A stretch of 64,000 bases of DNA, from positions 19,873,822 to 19,937,821 of the forward strand of contig CP099842.1 of the NCBI GenBank assembly GCA_030062745.1, in the 5' to 3' direction. This document shows, in pieces, positions 1 to 13,503 of the stretch. The stretch is from Capitulum mitella. Taxonomy: Eukaryota; Arthropoda; Thecostraca; Pollicipedomorpha; Pollicipedidae. Below the pieces are notes generated by a model. The model searched no databases and was not told the DNA's origin. It saw nothing but the letters and a program-made list of their open reading frames with translations. Within the stretch, counting starts at the first letter, position 1; each line of letters starts with the position of its first letter. The translations under genes and the position numbers were made by a program.

Positions 1-632
1 CGTTTTTTTATACCTATGGGAACCGCTCACATTAATGCACATAGAGACCAGGACAGAGCCCGTTGGCCAAGCCCAGTTAGATGTGTGGGTTAGGCAGAAT
101 GGCAGTTTGGATCTCTAATTTGCATTCTGTTTGACGTGCATGCATCACTTGGGCTCCGTTTCGTCATAACTTCTACCACTGAAGTTTTTCTGATTAAATG
201 GCTTCACCGTGTCGCAGATCACCGTCATCGTAGTTTCACCCGGGTAGTCGGCATAATCGAGTGATCTCCTGAAACTGGGGATCCTAAAGCCATCGCTGTC
301 CGAGCTATTGCTGTATGTTTTTCAGGCTTGGAGAAATTCCATAGTTTCCCCATCAATAAAGTCGGAAAACATGTCCCTTCTCGCGCGCGCTGTGACGGAC
401 ACCGACTTTGGACCGACATGAAATATGCCGTGGATCGTCAGAGGTTGAACCCGTCGTGTGTGCAAGTTTCGCCGTCGTCGGTGCAGCCGTCTGTGCTGTG
501 CGTCTGGCTGAAGATCCCGACACACGCAGACTCACGCTACTAGTTGGTTATTGGGTTATTTAACGACCCTCCCGACTACCAGGGTCATTTCGCGTCGTAA
601 GCTCTCACGCCGGTCGTGGTGGGGGACGGCGA

Positions 633-716
633 TCGCTATTACCCGGACTCGAACCGGGGACCTTCCGGTCACAATACGAGCAAGGCAATCACAGACTACG
701 GCGTCCTCCGCTTACG
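633..716 (-). mobile_element. tRNA-like sequence, probable SINE head or tRNA pseudogene
   Basis: On the minus strand a perfect RNA polymerase III B box, GGTTCGAGTCC (645-655), forms the loop of a 5-bp T-stem (CCCGG/CCGGG). An A-box-like GCCGTAGTCTG lies upstream at 692-702 with tRNA-like spacing. The anticodon arm and acceptor stem do not pair, so this is not a functional tRNA gene. It fits a tRNA-derived SINE or a decayed tRNA copy. No poly(A) tail or target-site duplication could be defined. Confidence 0.55.
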
Positions 717-3700
717 TTACTAATTTGGTATATCAGATGTTGGTGCATGGAAAGAAACAACCTAAAAGTGGTGTTTCCTCCCGTCGGTTCTGAAGAGCCC
801 CGCCGACTCCGACGTCTTGGTTTTGATTCCGCCTGCCCGCCTGGGCCGGACTCAGAAGTCGGCCGCCTGCAGCGCTGCCTGCACTTCATTTGTGGCGGGA
901 GAGATGTCGGGCGGTCAACTGGACGTCCCCGGCGGTCCATTGTCATTGCCAATGCCAATGCCCATTGCCGTTTGATTGGCGTCGTCCGGAGCAGACCTCG
1001 TCTGAAGGTCTGGCCTGACGAGTCGTCCCTCGGGATGGCTGACCCCGTCGCGTTCGGTGAAAACAGGGGCTGGAGAAAAGTTATCGGAGGCGGTCTTCAG
1101 ACGCAGCTGCGACCAGCGTTCGAAAGGGATTGGTTTTCCTCTGTGGATTTGAAAACAGGGGAATCGAAAGTAGTACGGAAAGCGGGATTTAAGTGATCAA
1201 TGCAAGAAGATTAAAGACGTTACTGTATGGTGTTTTCGGTCTGCAGGTGGGGGAAAACTATTTCCAAGTGATTTCTGTTCAGTCTCCAGAAGCGAGAGCA
1301 ACTGTCCCCCCGCCCCGCTGTTAATTTCCTTGGAGACGCCACCGCGACGTACCGTCAGCCAGGGACATCTGGACGGTCCCGCGCTCTGGAGACTATCCGG
1401 GGTCACCGACCTTGACCACCGTTTCCAATCAATCCCTCGGTTCATTTCGTGGTCGCGTTCAGAGCATATGTTCCTCTGGACATGGCCTCAAGCGCAAAAC
1501 AACCGCGTATTGGCCATTGTCGGTGACAGTTTTGGACGACGGGCAGTTTTCTCACCATTCTTCAGGAGATATTTCAGATACCCAGAAAGCCACTCTTGTT
1601 CGACACTCCAACGGCTGCTAGTCGCCTAGCCTCGGGGCTGGCGGTTGCGTCACAGTTTCCGCCCAGGCTGCGGCGGCCGGCCTGGTATGCGGGCCGAAGA
1701 GGGATGGGCGGGTGAGGAGCGGGCGCAGCGCTTCCCTCTGTTTCAGCAGCATTTCACCACGAGTACAATTCATCAGCCCGCGTGTGGAACGTTGCTGCAC
1801 CTGCACGGCCGCACAGGTGGGGGGTCGCCGCCAGAGATGGGGGAGGGGGACGCGGGATTTCGTATTCCTCCCGGCGCCGATAACGGCGCGTAACGCTGAA
1901 GCGTGCCCGAGTCGCGCGCGCCCGGCGCCGCATGCAAATCTGAGGCTGGAATAAATTCCTGGAACCTTCGTGCATGCGTAATGCAAGTTTTTTTTTACGC
2001 AGAACGTTTCATGGCTAAGGGCGCGGCCCTGTCTCCGTGCGGTCGTTGGCCGCCGGTCTTGTGTGCTTCGCGGCACGAGACGTTCCTGACCGCCTCCGCC
2101 GGGCTCGTCCTGCCGCAGTCGCCCGCGCCGCCGGCCGGCCGCGCCGCGTACGCCGATGCGTCTGACGGTTAATCCGCCGGGCGGCTCCGTCTGAAGTTCC
2201 GGCGTCTGGCCGGCCCAGGACACTCAGACCTACGGCCGGCCGGCCTCGCCGGGCTCCGCCGGTTGGTCGGCGGCCGCCCCACAGGCCGACCGTTGGCGGG
2301 CGGCGGCGGGACGGGGTCGCGGGGGCGCGCTGCCCGCCGCCCTCCCCCTCCCCGCTCCCAGGGACGCTCAGGTGGCGCGCCTACCGGCCGGCGCCGCGAG
2401 AACGCTGCGCTAGCAGTGACGGTTGAGACGCCAAGGCCGGTAGTTGGGGCGCGGCGGCGGTTGGAGGCGCGGCGGCGAGGAGGTGGCGCACGTGGTGTTT
2501 CGGGGGCGAGGTTGCTACTGGCGGGGCGTCCTGGTGAGGAGCTTTTGTGAGAACCCTGCACAGACGGCGCCCTGTACGACCGTCGGTCGTCCTGCTGACG
2601 CGCGCAGAGCGCGTTCGTGAACGTTCTGCCGGCCAACCGCCTTCAGAGCCGCCGGTGTCGTCTCTGCGCTGAGCCAGGCCCTGTGGAGGTGAGGTAGTGT
2701 GTCCGTCTACGTGGTGAGAATCGCAGCGTTGCGCAAGGAACACGAGGATGTGACAGTCGCTATAGAGCAGGCCCCAGGCCAGTGACCGTTACTATAATGT
2801 TTCCGCTCCTGATTTCTGCGACATCGAAATGCACCACGAGGAGGCAGCCAGTGGCAATAAAACATCGAAAAGTTACTTCAGAGAAATCCGTTAAACACAG
2901 CTTGAGCATTCAGCTATTTCTGCCAAGCGCCCGTCAAAGCGTTACTTTCTTTTCGAAAACCTGTCTGTGGCAATGATTATTATGCGGAACCAAGGCCTAA
3001 TTACACTGCATTACTTGTTTTGTTTTTCTTTGTGTTGTGCTTTTTATTTTCGTTTTGTGTTCGTATGCCTTTGTTGATGCATTTTGCACTACAGCCAGAA
3101 AACCAATCAGTAATATACGGCAGAAACAAGAGAAATACATCTTGCGCCTTTTCATCGAACACAGAAAAAATGGCTTCAGAACATTTCACCTGTGGTCGCC
3201 TTGTCTAAAGAATGGCGTGCCATGGCCGCCCATAGATGGTTGATTTATCTTAACATGGAGCTGTCCGTTGTTCCAGATTTTAAAAAATGAGATAGTTTTT
3301 ACCTTCTGGGTAGCATCGAGAGGGCCTGAAGAGGTCGTTGTTCCGCTTCACTCTCACATTTTATGGTGTTCCGCGGAGAGAAGCGATGGCCTTACACCTA
3401 CCCGTTCCACACCCCATCCTTTTCTGTGTCCGCGCGGCCGCACTAACGCCGCGTTCATGGCTGGCCACCGTTCGACTGGTCCGGATGTCGTGACGCGCCG
3501 ACTCAGGCGACGGCATCAGCCGTTATGACTGCCGGTGCCACCACCGGCGACAGGGCGCCAACCGGAGTCGTCGCGTGCACGCGGAGGAGGTCGATTCGAG
3601 AGGTCGTTCGTCAGGTGTTTAACTTTGACCCCGTCGGTCGGACGTGCCGACCTTTGAGTCGAGCGTCTGCGGAAGCCAGGCGGTCTCCGGTGGATGACCT

Positions 3701-3843
3701 CCGGGAGACCCTCGGCATCGCAGCATGGACGGCGCCGTGGGCAGGCTTGAATTTGGTCCGGAAAGCCTGGACGTGTTACCTAGTTTTGGCGAAGAGGGAC
3801 GCGCAGGGGTTTGATCCGATCCATCTGTTGTACTCGTAATGAT

Positions 3844-4012
3844 CATGGCTGGCGATCCCGAGGAGATGGGGCTCCGGACCCCCCTTCCCCGTGATGACGC
3901 AGGGATTTCAACATTAGGCCTATGGCAATGACTGGAAAGGAATCGTCTGAAATCTCATGTGCACCCCGAGTAATTTTTGAGAGTCTCCAGCCGTGGTAAT
4001 GGTTCATCCTTC
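3844..4012 (-). repeat. dispersed repeat, copy 1 (inverted relative to copy at 36.6 kb)
   Basis: The reverse complement of this stretch aligns by eye with 36,571-36,721 in the same order throughout. Shared blocks are GGCTGGAGA, an AAAATTA block, GATTTCAG, a block resembling CCTAATGTTGAAATC (AAATGTTAAAATC in the other copy) and AGCCATG at the end. Neither copy encodes a recognisable protein, so this looks like a non-autonomous interspersed element of about 150-170 bp. Ends are uncertain. Confidence 0.5.
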
Positions 4013-7000
4013 GGTGGGGCCCGGCGGACGAAAAAGGAGACCCTAGACCGCGTCCGGAGAGCGGCGGCCATTTGCACGATGAAAACTGGCTACCCATTGG
4101 CGACCAGTGCTAGCGTCTCATTGGGTGTCGGATGAGCGGGGCTGGCCAGGGCGACACAAACATGATTGGAAGAGGTGTTGTCAGTGACTTTAGGCATTGC
4201 GCCGTCCATTTAAAACCAGATGATTCAGTTCATGGAAGTTCCAGATATATTTGTTTGTTCATGGTACTGATGCACCAAGGTCGATAAAAAATGCGAAATC
4301 TTGTTTTGGCCCTTTATCGTTGGGGAGGTTGATTGTTCGGTTTCCTTCACTGCTGTTTAATCTGGACCATTATTCCTAGTGGGGACGACATACACACAGA
4401 CGTAAAATATTTATGACAGTGCACGGTTCCAATGGTTGTATGACGAAATTCAAATCCTGCTTTATCCCAGTCAGGCGAAAGCCGCCCGTACATTGTTGTC
4501 CACGATAATACCAAGTGTAAGCATTAAGGCGCTTACTTTATGTCGTTATCTATAAGCACGTAAATGCCATCACTGCCTTGATGTGTGCTGGCATCAGACG
4601 GTGGGAGTCCAACCTGAGCATGTTTGCCTCGGGCTGTCATAATCATTGGGCTCGCTCCGACGGGTCCGCCGAGTCCGACCCACCCCTCTGGAGAGCTGTG
4701 ACGCCTGGCGGCAGGCCGGAGGCATCAGCTGCTCTGCCGAAACCCGAATGCGTCGCTGAGTAGTGTCGGGCTCGGTTGGCGTTGCCCCGTCGGCGCCCCC
4801 AGGAGGTCGCACGGGCGGTGACGGGAGGCAGCCGGGACGACCCTGGGGCCGGAGCTCCTGCACGATCGGCCGCTGCTTGGTGAGAGGCTCCGCTGACGCA
4901 GCGTCGCAGTGAAGTGCCGCGTCGGAGTGCAGTTTCGCCGCCCGGCCCGTCCTTGGCGGCCGGCGGTCACAGTCGGCCGGCCCTCCCCCTTTCACGGCCC
5001 GGCCGCGCTGCAGCCGGGACGGGGGCTCCGACGGCGGCGGCCGCTCGTGCCCTTGAATGGCGGAGCGCGAGGCGAGGCGGTCTGCAGCGCCGGCCGTGAC
5101 GGATGCCCGACGCTGGGGCAGCTCCCCCGGCGGCGGCGGCCGCGCGTGCCGAGACGGCCGCGGCCCGGCGCGCCGCGCGACCGCCGCGGGGCCTAAGGAA
5201 AGCTCGCGACCGGCGGGAGCGGCGCCAAGCTTCGAAACTGTGCTGCGCGACTGGGCGTGACGGCTTCCGTGGCAGTGTCGCGCGGCGCGGTTCCAGAAAT
5301 GGAGCTGCTCCGTTATCGCTCTACCATCAGGATCGTGCCGCAGTTTTCTACCGCAAAGACAGGTTCTGTGATGACAGGTTTCGTGTTTGCTCGGGTTTCG
5401 ACGCACGCCGGTGTTACCGTCGGGCGCCTGCGATGACCTTGCTGCACAGGTGACCATTGCCGTGGTGCCATGCTGATGCACCTGACCACGCGGCGTCATG
5501 AATGCCTGTGGGCACGAGCCGGGAGTCGAGTCGCAGCCTGATGGTGGGAAGGACTGGGGCAGTCGAGCTTAGAGTATTCAAGTTGCGGAGTGCGTATCAG
5601 TACTACCGTACTGACATCGATACCGATACTGATGCTGTAGTGATACCGCCATCACGCGTCGCGCTGTCACCAAGCCGTGCGTTGCTCTTCCGTTACTTCG
5701 CAGACGAAACACTTGTTGGAGCCTTATCGAACTCTCTTAGGAGGCGTGTTAAGAACAAGCTCGGCGCCGTCAGCCGGTGGCCCGTTTTTGCTGCTTGGGC
5801 TAAATACACGCAGCGCCACCGACAACGTGACAGCCGGTCGTGCAACGCTCCCCGAGGAAGAGCGTTGCAGTCGGGTCACTGGTGGCTTGAGGCTCTGGTC
5901 CTGTCCCATGATGCCTGAGTGACTCGCGGGTGCATGGAAAGAATTCAAGCCGTAACAGATGATGTCCAACACAAGTGCAAGCCAGTTGCAGCGGTCAGAC
6001 CATCGTGCCTGCCAGTTGCAGGAACTGCGCCGTACGCGGATTCCTAGGTCTCCCACTTCCGCGGGGTCAGGCCCAATAGGTTTCAATGCAGGAAGCGCTC
6101 AATCTGAACTTCGTGGCATCCTGGACTTCGTCGTAATAGATGCCGGATACCAATCAGAGTTCTCTGAAATCGAAAGCTAGCATGTTTCGTATGATGGAAA
6201 ATTGATTCGCCTGTTCCGATAGCTGTTACGCCGGCCTTTGTCTGGCAGTAGAGCGGAGCGAACCATTGACCACTGTCGTGAAGGGACATCCGAATGCAGG
6301 TTGGAACTTTGCTCTTTTGGGGGGAGCCGCCCCCGCCCCAACATTATGGGATTTTCATCATGAAGTCTATGATGGCGCAAGGAAAGAATAGCCTCAGAAA
6401 CATCAAAATGAGTCGGAATTAGCATTTGGGCCACCCCACAGTCATTTTTCCAACGCTACGCTCCTGTTCGAATGAAACCCAATGAAGTCCTGGTAACAAA
6501 TTCGAACACGATTTCTTTTATTCGGTTCACGTAATCATTTTGTCGTCTTCCGGGTATCCAAATCCTAACGCCACTTATGTATCAAGTTACGTGTCGTCTG
6601 ACGTTCCAAAACAGGATTGGGCTTAACTTTAATGCTGTTTTGCATGGGCATAACCACGGTTCAGAAATTGGCGAGGGAGGGGGACAGGCTGACGGCAATC
6701 CACCAGGAATAGGTGGGGCGAAGGTAAAAATCACTTTTTCTGGCGTTACATGACAGGCTGTGGTTGAAATCACTTTTGTTCGATTTCAGAGCTCGAGAAA
6801 TTCTGTCGCCAGTGGGGAATACCAATTTGATACCGCAAAAACTTAGGGTACAGATGACCACTTCTGGAAAACTGCTTGGGATATGTCTCCCGCAGCCCAC
6901 ACAGAGATTACAACATACTATTTTGTACGTTGTTTATACTGTTACAATCATCGTATGATTTTTACTCTGTGTGCCCAATGTCTAGAAACAAGTCACTTCT

Positions 7001-7774
7001 GATCTTTTGAAAGTTGCGTCGTGAACCAGCAATAAATGGACACCATAAAGATGTTAAGAAGCCAACTTGATTTGACATTAACGGTTTTTTCTCTTCGCTG
7101 GTGATGTTTCATGTCTTACCGGATTTATACCTTGTTCAAATTTTAGATGGGCTTCTTGATTGTCACCGACAGTCGTTTAAAACTGCGTTCATCGGCAGAT
7201 GTCCAGTAAGGAAGATGATACACATGTAGTTATAAACACTGTGTCCGAATGAAAATGTCATAGAAGCAAGGCGCTGTGACCTGCATGATTTGATACCGAG
7301 GTTTTGCGACCGCCGTTGTCTCGTAAGGTGATGGATGTTCGGACGGGACCGCCGAATCGCTCAGCAACGAACACGTCATACACGATCCTCCAGGATTCCT
7401 TTAGGCCCAGTTTAAATGCCATGTCTCGCAAGCTGTTTGAGAGAAGCCATGATTGTACGGTCTTGGCTCAGAACAAACTCCTGGGAGATGAGCAGTGACG
7501 CATTTTCATCCCAGACGTCGCCGAAAGGCAGCGATTTATCGTCATCCTGGTCTCAGCTGCCGATTTCCTACGTCATCGTTTGTTTAGCATCAGATGCGCT
7601 GATGCCGCCGTGATGCGGTAAGCCAGTTCTGCGCGGGGGTGGGAGAGGTGTCGGAACATGGGCCGTCCGAAGTTGTCTGGCGTGCCTGTTCTCTCTGCAC
7701 CTGTGTGGACCGGGACTCGAAATTAGCCTGTCAGGTGGTTGCCAGCTGGGTTTGTGAATCACGGCCATCAGTGG

Positions 7775-8265
7775 CGGAGACACGGCAGGCCGGGTCGGGG
7801 TTAGCCATCATCAGGGGAGACACAGTAGGCCATCATCATGAGAGACGCAGTAAGTCATCGTCAGGGGAGACACAGTAGGCCATCATCAGAGGAGACACGG
7901 TAGGCCACCAACAGGAGAGACACGGTGGTCCACCAGCAGGGGAGACACGGTAGGCCATCATCAGGAGAGACAGGAGAGACATGGTATAGGTCACCAGCAG
8001 GAGAGACACGGAAGTCCATCAGCAGGAGAGACACGGAAGTTCATCAGCAGGAGAGACATGACAGGCCACCAGCAGGAGAGACACGATAGGCCATCAGCAG
8101 GGGAGACACGGTAGTCCACCAGCAGGAGAGACACGATAGGCCATCAGCAGGGGAGACACGGTAGTCCACCAGCAGGAGAGAATAGGCCATCAGCAGGAGA
8201 GACACGGTAGTCCACCAGCAGGAGAGATACGGACGGCCGCCAGGCGGGGAGACACGGTAGGCCAG
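7775..8265. repeat. 25-bp minisatellite, about 19 units
   Basis: Units begin GAGACACGGTAGGCCATCAG and recur every 25 bp; for example GAGACAC starts at 8,103, 8,128 and 8,153. Units vary (GGTAGGCC or GGTAGTCC; CATCAG or CACCAG), with a small irregularity near 7,965-7,995. Because 25 is not a multiple of three, the array is open in several frames and gives spurious repetitive peptides. It is not coding and not a CRISPR array: there are no separate repeats and spacers. Confidence 0.9.
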
Positions 8266-11200
8266 GAACGGGACTGAACGCCAGCCGTCGGCCGACGTTC
8301 GGAGGCCGCAGCTGGAGAGGTCGGCGGTGATGAGGCCGGCCGACACGGTGTGGTGGCAGCCTGAGCTGTCGTGCTCGTGTTCTGCCGAATTCTGGGGCTT
8401 CATGCATCGCAGGACGGCGACCATCGCAGCCAGATGCTTCTGTTATCGCGCAGTTCCGTTCTGGACTAGCTGGTACAGTATCTCAGTTGCGGAGTACCTA
8501 ACACAGTTGATGGCTAGCGGAAGCAGCAAACCATTGTCTAGCATAAAAATGACCCAAAGCGCCCCATAAAACCGCTCGTTGGCGTTTACCAACTAGCCGA
8601 ATTATGTCTTCGCTCCCCCGCATAACTTCTTCTGTGCAGTGGCAGTCAAGCCCTACGTATCGGGACTCTCCTTCCCACCACCACAGCGACACTGACAAGA
8701 GGAACTGGTCGCCCTCTGCAGCGATAGGTTCGGAATAACGGTTTGGATTTAATCAGGGGAGACGCAACATTTAAATGTGTGGATTTAAGGAAATCCCTGA
8801 AATGGAGCTGAGACCTCTTTGCGGCAATGCGAATGGTCCTATAATTGCACTATAGCGAGCACTTACCGAAAATTCTAAAGCACACGATAAGGGGAAAGTA
8901 TGTGCAAGGTGCACCGCCCCCATTGTATGTCGCTTTGAGAGAGCTATTTGGTCCGTTGTTTCTTACTTCACCTGCAGTCGACCAAACTGAAATCGCTTTC
9001 GACGATCAAACGGAAAAGGCATTAACTCGGCGAAACTTGTCTGTTCCTGCATTCCTTCCTGAAAAACTGGACCGGTCTATTTATTTTTTGCCCAACATGC
9101 TGCAGCCACGAAACTCCACCACATCCGGGACCTTGTAATACTCGAAACGTTTTCCTTTGGGGATAGTAACTAAAGTATAGGCATACTTCTCAGCGACATG
9201 CGTAGTGTCTCGAAAGCCATAAACTTTCCGGTTTATAATATCCGATTTTTCTTGATTGCAGTGGTTTGGATGTTTGCACCTCCTGGTGAAATGAATGCTA
9301 GATGCCTAAATACCAATTGGATCATTTCCCTTGCACTTTTCTGTTTTAAATTCGGAAACGCATGTGTTAGCATATGCACGCGAGGACACGTGGTATAGAT
9401 TGCATCAAACGCTCATCGGCAACAGGTAACTTATGCCTAGCCTGGCGATGATTCGCAGACTTGTCGCGATCAGAACAGAGAACGCTGCGAGTGCGGATCA
9501 TTGTACCGACCAGCTGGAACGAAGTGCCTGTTGCTGGAGACATGCGGTGGAGAGAGCTTCGCGGCGGGCACTGTCAATCACCAATCGATCATCAGTTCAG
9601 AAGGGAACTTTTGCAAAAGTTTTGCGCAACGAATTGCGCTTCAGCCGCATTCGCTAATGTTAAGGAAGTTGCTGGTGACATAAATCGTGGTTTGAAAGGC
9701 TAGCGAGTGGTTCAGACATCGACAATTTTTCTTCCTGTGATAGTATCTTTGAAGCGATTTGGGAGCTTATTTTGTGTTCACACATGATGAAATTTTCTCC
9801 AGACCGCATGTCAGTGGTGTCGTGCGGGACATTTCAGTGTTTCCCTTCCCGTTACATGCGTCTTTGCATTTTTGCTGAAACCGGACTGGACACGCTCGTT
9901 CACTTGTTCCTCTGTAACCGGAAAATTTACGTGCACAGGCAGTAGAAAAAATGTCATCTGATGAAATTCGCGATCATTTCGTGATAGTGGAGGGCAGTTA
10001 CGTACGAGATCTGTCCTGTACGAGCCTGATCTTATCGCGAAGTCGCTAGCTATACCGCCCTGCGCAGTGACGATCTGGGACGATCTGGGACGGAATTAGT
10101 GAAGTTGACATGAGCAAGTTTTGAAGTTCAGTACGCTATCTCTGCCTGCAAATCGTGACGTCAGACCACTGGCCAGTGGCGTCAACCATTGGCGATACCG
10201 TCGGCAGTACCGTAATCCAGATCGCCGAGCGCATCGGTTTTCGGAGTACGGTACGCGGCGTGTGAGCCCAGTCTGGCTCTGGCCTCGTACCGGAGCCGGG
10301 TCGGGCACCCTGAACCGTCCTGGCGCGGGAGAATTGACGGCCCGTGGCGCGAGGCGGCCGGCTCTGACCTTCGGTTCCGGCCTCGGTTCCGGCACGCCTG
10401 CGCGAGAGAAAATGAACCCGCGCGCTCTTCCCGTCCGATGGCCTTGCGCCTCGCTCGCACGGCGCGGCGGAGCGAGCGCGTGACGTTTTTTTGTTTGCCG
10501 GACCTCCTCCACGCTGTGCCGGTCACGGGACTCATCGCCGCTGACTCAGCCCGTGCTCCGGCGACGTGACGTCAGAGGAGATAGGTCTCGTGACGGGGCC
10601 AGAGCACCGCTGAACGGCCGTGTCTGCAGCCGGGCACGATCGCCGCAGACGGCCGGGCGAGACGATCGACTGGGGATTGCCGTTTTAACGGTGCACTCAG
10701 CCGTCGTGTTTCTTAGTGTCGCAAGCATCAGGTGGTTCACGACGTGGGTATTGGGTACTCGTTTCATGCATCTGGGTAGCTTTGGAAGGTTCCAGCGTCA
10801 TGTATGCAATTCGGTGAGTGCAACGGAGGCTTCACGAACACCGTTGCACATCTTTGACGAGCGTATTAACTGGTTTTGAAGGATCGTGAAACTCATAGAC
10901 GTCTGATTTCATCGTTGATTAACAATGCGCCATAGCTATGGTTGGAGATCGGATGGGCAGAGAAGGGATGTTTGTCGAATCACTTGTTTTGTGAATGGCA
11001 GAGAACGTTATTTTCACGGTTTGGACAGGAGTGTGAGCAAGTAGTTTCATTTTCTGTCTCGAACCTTCAATTGCCCTAGAAAATAGCTGATGTGGAGATC
11101 GTCACACGAGACGCCTGCCCTAGAAAGCTCCATTGCGAAATAATAGGCGGAACTGAAGGCGTCTTTAGGCTATACAACAATGCTGTTTACCAGAAAGCAC

Positions 11201-12807
11201 GCAGGTTTCGCTGATGGCCACCATCTCACCCCGCGGCCGGGTCCAGTGATAGCGACGACCGCTTACTTAGGGGGTCCTCATGCCGTGGTAATGCTGCCAG
11301 ATGCACGTTGCTGAGGCCATAGGCTCTACTCCCATTCCAGGGTCCTGTTGTCAGCACGCGAGGGAACGGGCATTGGAGGTGGCGATGGCCCCTCGGTTGA
11401 CACACCACGAGGCAGAGGCTTGCCTAAATTATTTGTTTGGATAGAAACGGTTTAAAGTCCTCTTTTCCCGTACACCGTGCATAAACGTAGCGCAAGTTTT
11501 CTGGGCGATTGGCGTTGGGCAATACCAAAAGTACAGTTCCGCGTGCACCAGTCTCCCCCAGGGGCTGTCATGGGCCGGTTCGCTGTCTGCCCTGATTACG
11601 TCTCGAGGTCGGACGTCTTGGGGCAAGCTGTCGTCGACGGGCCGGACACGTGCCGAGTGAGCCGTCGCCACGGTGACAGGAGGTTAACGACTGGGGTCTG
11701 CTCACTCATTCGCCGATTCTGGTCCCACGGGTCGAGTTCACCTCGTCGACGACCGACGCTGTGGTCGGATCCGATGCATCACGCCCCTTTCTCCGGCCCG
11801 TTCTGCGGGCAGTTCTGTTGAGGGAGGACGTGCATCGCATGCGCTGTCGGTCTGCGAAGAACGCGACGGTGCTGATCGGCTCTCGTACAGTTACCGGCAA
11901 ATTTCATGGAACCAATAAGTTTGCCGAATGGGCTGCAAACGGTCCGGCAAAAAGCGTTGCCGAAAACAGTTCGGATGTCCTGAGTGGGTGTTATAGGACG
12001 GCAGTAAATCCCAGTGACGGGTGCCATGTACCTGTTCGGCGTGCGGATGTAGTAAGGACAAGGATGACTGAAAGCATTTCGTAACTGCATTTTATGACCG
12101 AATTCGGTCATACACAGGCACTGTTACTTGTGTCGAATAAAAGCGCCACAAGACGCCCATTTGCGCACGCCTTTCCTTGCACGGAGGGTGCAATGGCTGA
12201 AGCCCAACACGGCGACGGCGTCTGGAATGGACCCGCTTAAACTGGGACGTCAGGCGACGAGCACAGGCGGGGCCAAAAGTGAGCTGACACTGTTTTCCTG
12301 CGAATCGCAGGCTTAACACTGGCCACCTCTTGTCCTGAATGACTGTGTTTGTACGTGATCCCAGCCATCTGACCAAGCTTTGACTCCGTGAGGTGCTCCG
12401 ATGTTTTCGCTGTGCAGGGGTGGGTCTCACTATGCATTGCAGGTCTGAAGGTCATCTTGGAATTATCTAGAGGTGGAATACCGGTTAGAACCGGTTGCGC
12501 CACGAGCTGGACCTGGTGAAGCAGACCGTGGCCGCGGCCGGTTTGCAGTGCATAGCGGGTGGCTGGTCAGGTGTTGTGCAACCGCCCATGATCGTCGTAA
12601 TTCGTGTTGCCTCGTCGTTTTTTCAGTGAAGGGGAAGCAAAAAGTGGGGCTGTTCTGACGCCCTTCTTGATCCTCCGGATTCACGGGCGGACCCGGACCA
12701 TGTGCCAAGGGGGCCAAATCACCATCCTTATAACCTGACCTACCCCCAGCTGCTGATTTCTGCTCGGATTCCGGCTGCTCTGTCCATTTTGGAGATTTAA
12801 CATACAT

Positions 12808-12921
12808 ATAAACACATGCCTGTTTCAAAAACAAAATGCCTACCATTTCCTCGCGAAAAAGCGTATAAACACGTTTTTGTTTCAAAGGCAAAATGTCCGC
12901 AATTTCGGTACGGAAAAGACA
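12808..12921. repeat. 57-bp tandem duplication
   Basis: Two adjacent imperfect copies start at 12,808 and 12,865, both beginning ATAAACAC and sharing TTGTTTCAAA-like and GCAAAATG blocks. The 57-bp period is divisible by three, so a minus-strand frame shows a duplicated 19-residue peptide, but nothing else suggests coding. Confidence 0.7.
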
Positions 12922-13194
12922 GAGGGAAAGGTAAAAAGGTGCGCCACCAGTCGCCACCTGCACGTCTTATATGCTGATAAAGACGCAGGCTTCCAGTGAC
13001 GCTATATTCTGAACACACAGGCGACGGGAGAGGGATCTCGCTCTGGTGATCCTTCCCGTCCGTTGTCGCCTTCGCGACGCTATTTTAGCGTCGGGTTCAC
13101 TTGCCTACGGGTCGGCTCATGCTCATACGGCACGGCCGGCCGGCCACACACATCGGCACGAGAACATTTTTATTTGCGGGAGGCGCAGCCAGCG

Positions 13195-13305
13195 GGGTCC
13201 ACCGCGCCGGAGACGCCGAAACTGACCTCAAGGTCCGCCGCGCCGGAAGACGCCGAACCTGACCTCAAGGTCCGCCGCGCCGGAAGACGCCGAACCTGAC
13301 CCCGA
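13195..13305. repeat. 37-bp tandem repeat, about 2.7 copies
   Basis: The block GCGCCGGAAGACGCCGAAC followed by CTGACCTCAAGGTCCGCC repeats with a 37-bp period. The first copy is slightly diverged and the last is truncated. Confidence 0.8.
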
Positions 13306-13483
13306 CGTAGCCAGACCGCGCGGCGGGGGGTGCCGTCGACGGTGTCCTTGGCGCTCCCAACGGCCCACAGAAGGGCCGCGGCGCCAGAAGGTACCGGCTC
13401 GACTCCTCGGGCGGACGACTCCCCACCGAGCCGCGCCCGTGGCAAGACGCCGCTGGCTACAGGCGGCCAACCAATGGTCCAAA

Positions 13484-13503
13484 CCAACCAACCAACCAAC
13501 CAA
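13484..13503. repeat. (CCAA)n microsatellite
   Basis: About five consecutive CCAA units in a GC-rich neighbourhood. Confidence 0.9.

Larger units (their letters stand above)
1..7769. other. intergenic, no supported gene
   Basis: No reading frame here shows recognisable protein similarity, consistent codon use or splice-compatible exon ends. The stretch alternates AT-richer parts (about 2,760-3,400, 4,150-4,600, 6,400-7,300) with very GC-rich islands (about 2,040-2,560 and 4,780-5,300). Long frames in the islands, such as a 301-codon minus-strand frame at 4,594-5,499, are what GC-rich DNA gives by chance because stop codons are rare. A tRNA-like repeat and one copy of a dispersed repeat are listed separately. 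Exons of a distant gene with weak similarity could be missed. Confidence 0.6.

Noticed and set aside
633-716. Functional tRNA gene
   Set aside because: The T-arm and B box are intact, but the anticodon and acceptor stems do not pair and no credible anticodon can be assigned.
4594-5499. 301-codon minus-strand frame
   Set aside because: It covers a CpG-rich island, shows no domain or motif, and has Arg/Pro/Ala-rich low complexity. No splice or start support.
7775-8265. CRISPR array
   Set aside because: The units are contiguous 25-bp copies with no spacers of independent sequence, in a eukaryotic context: a minisatellite.
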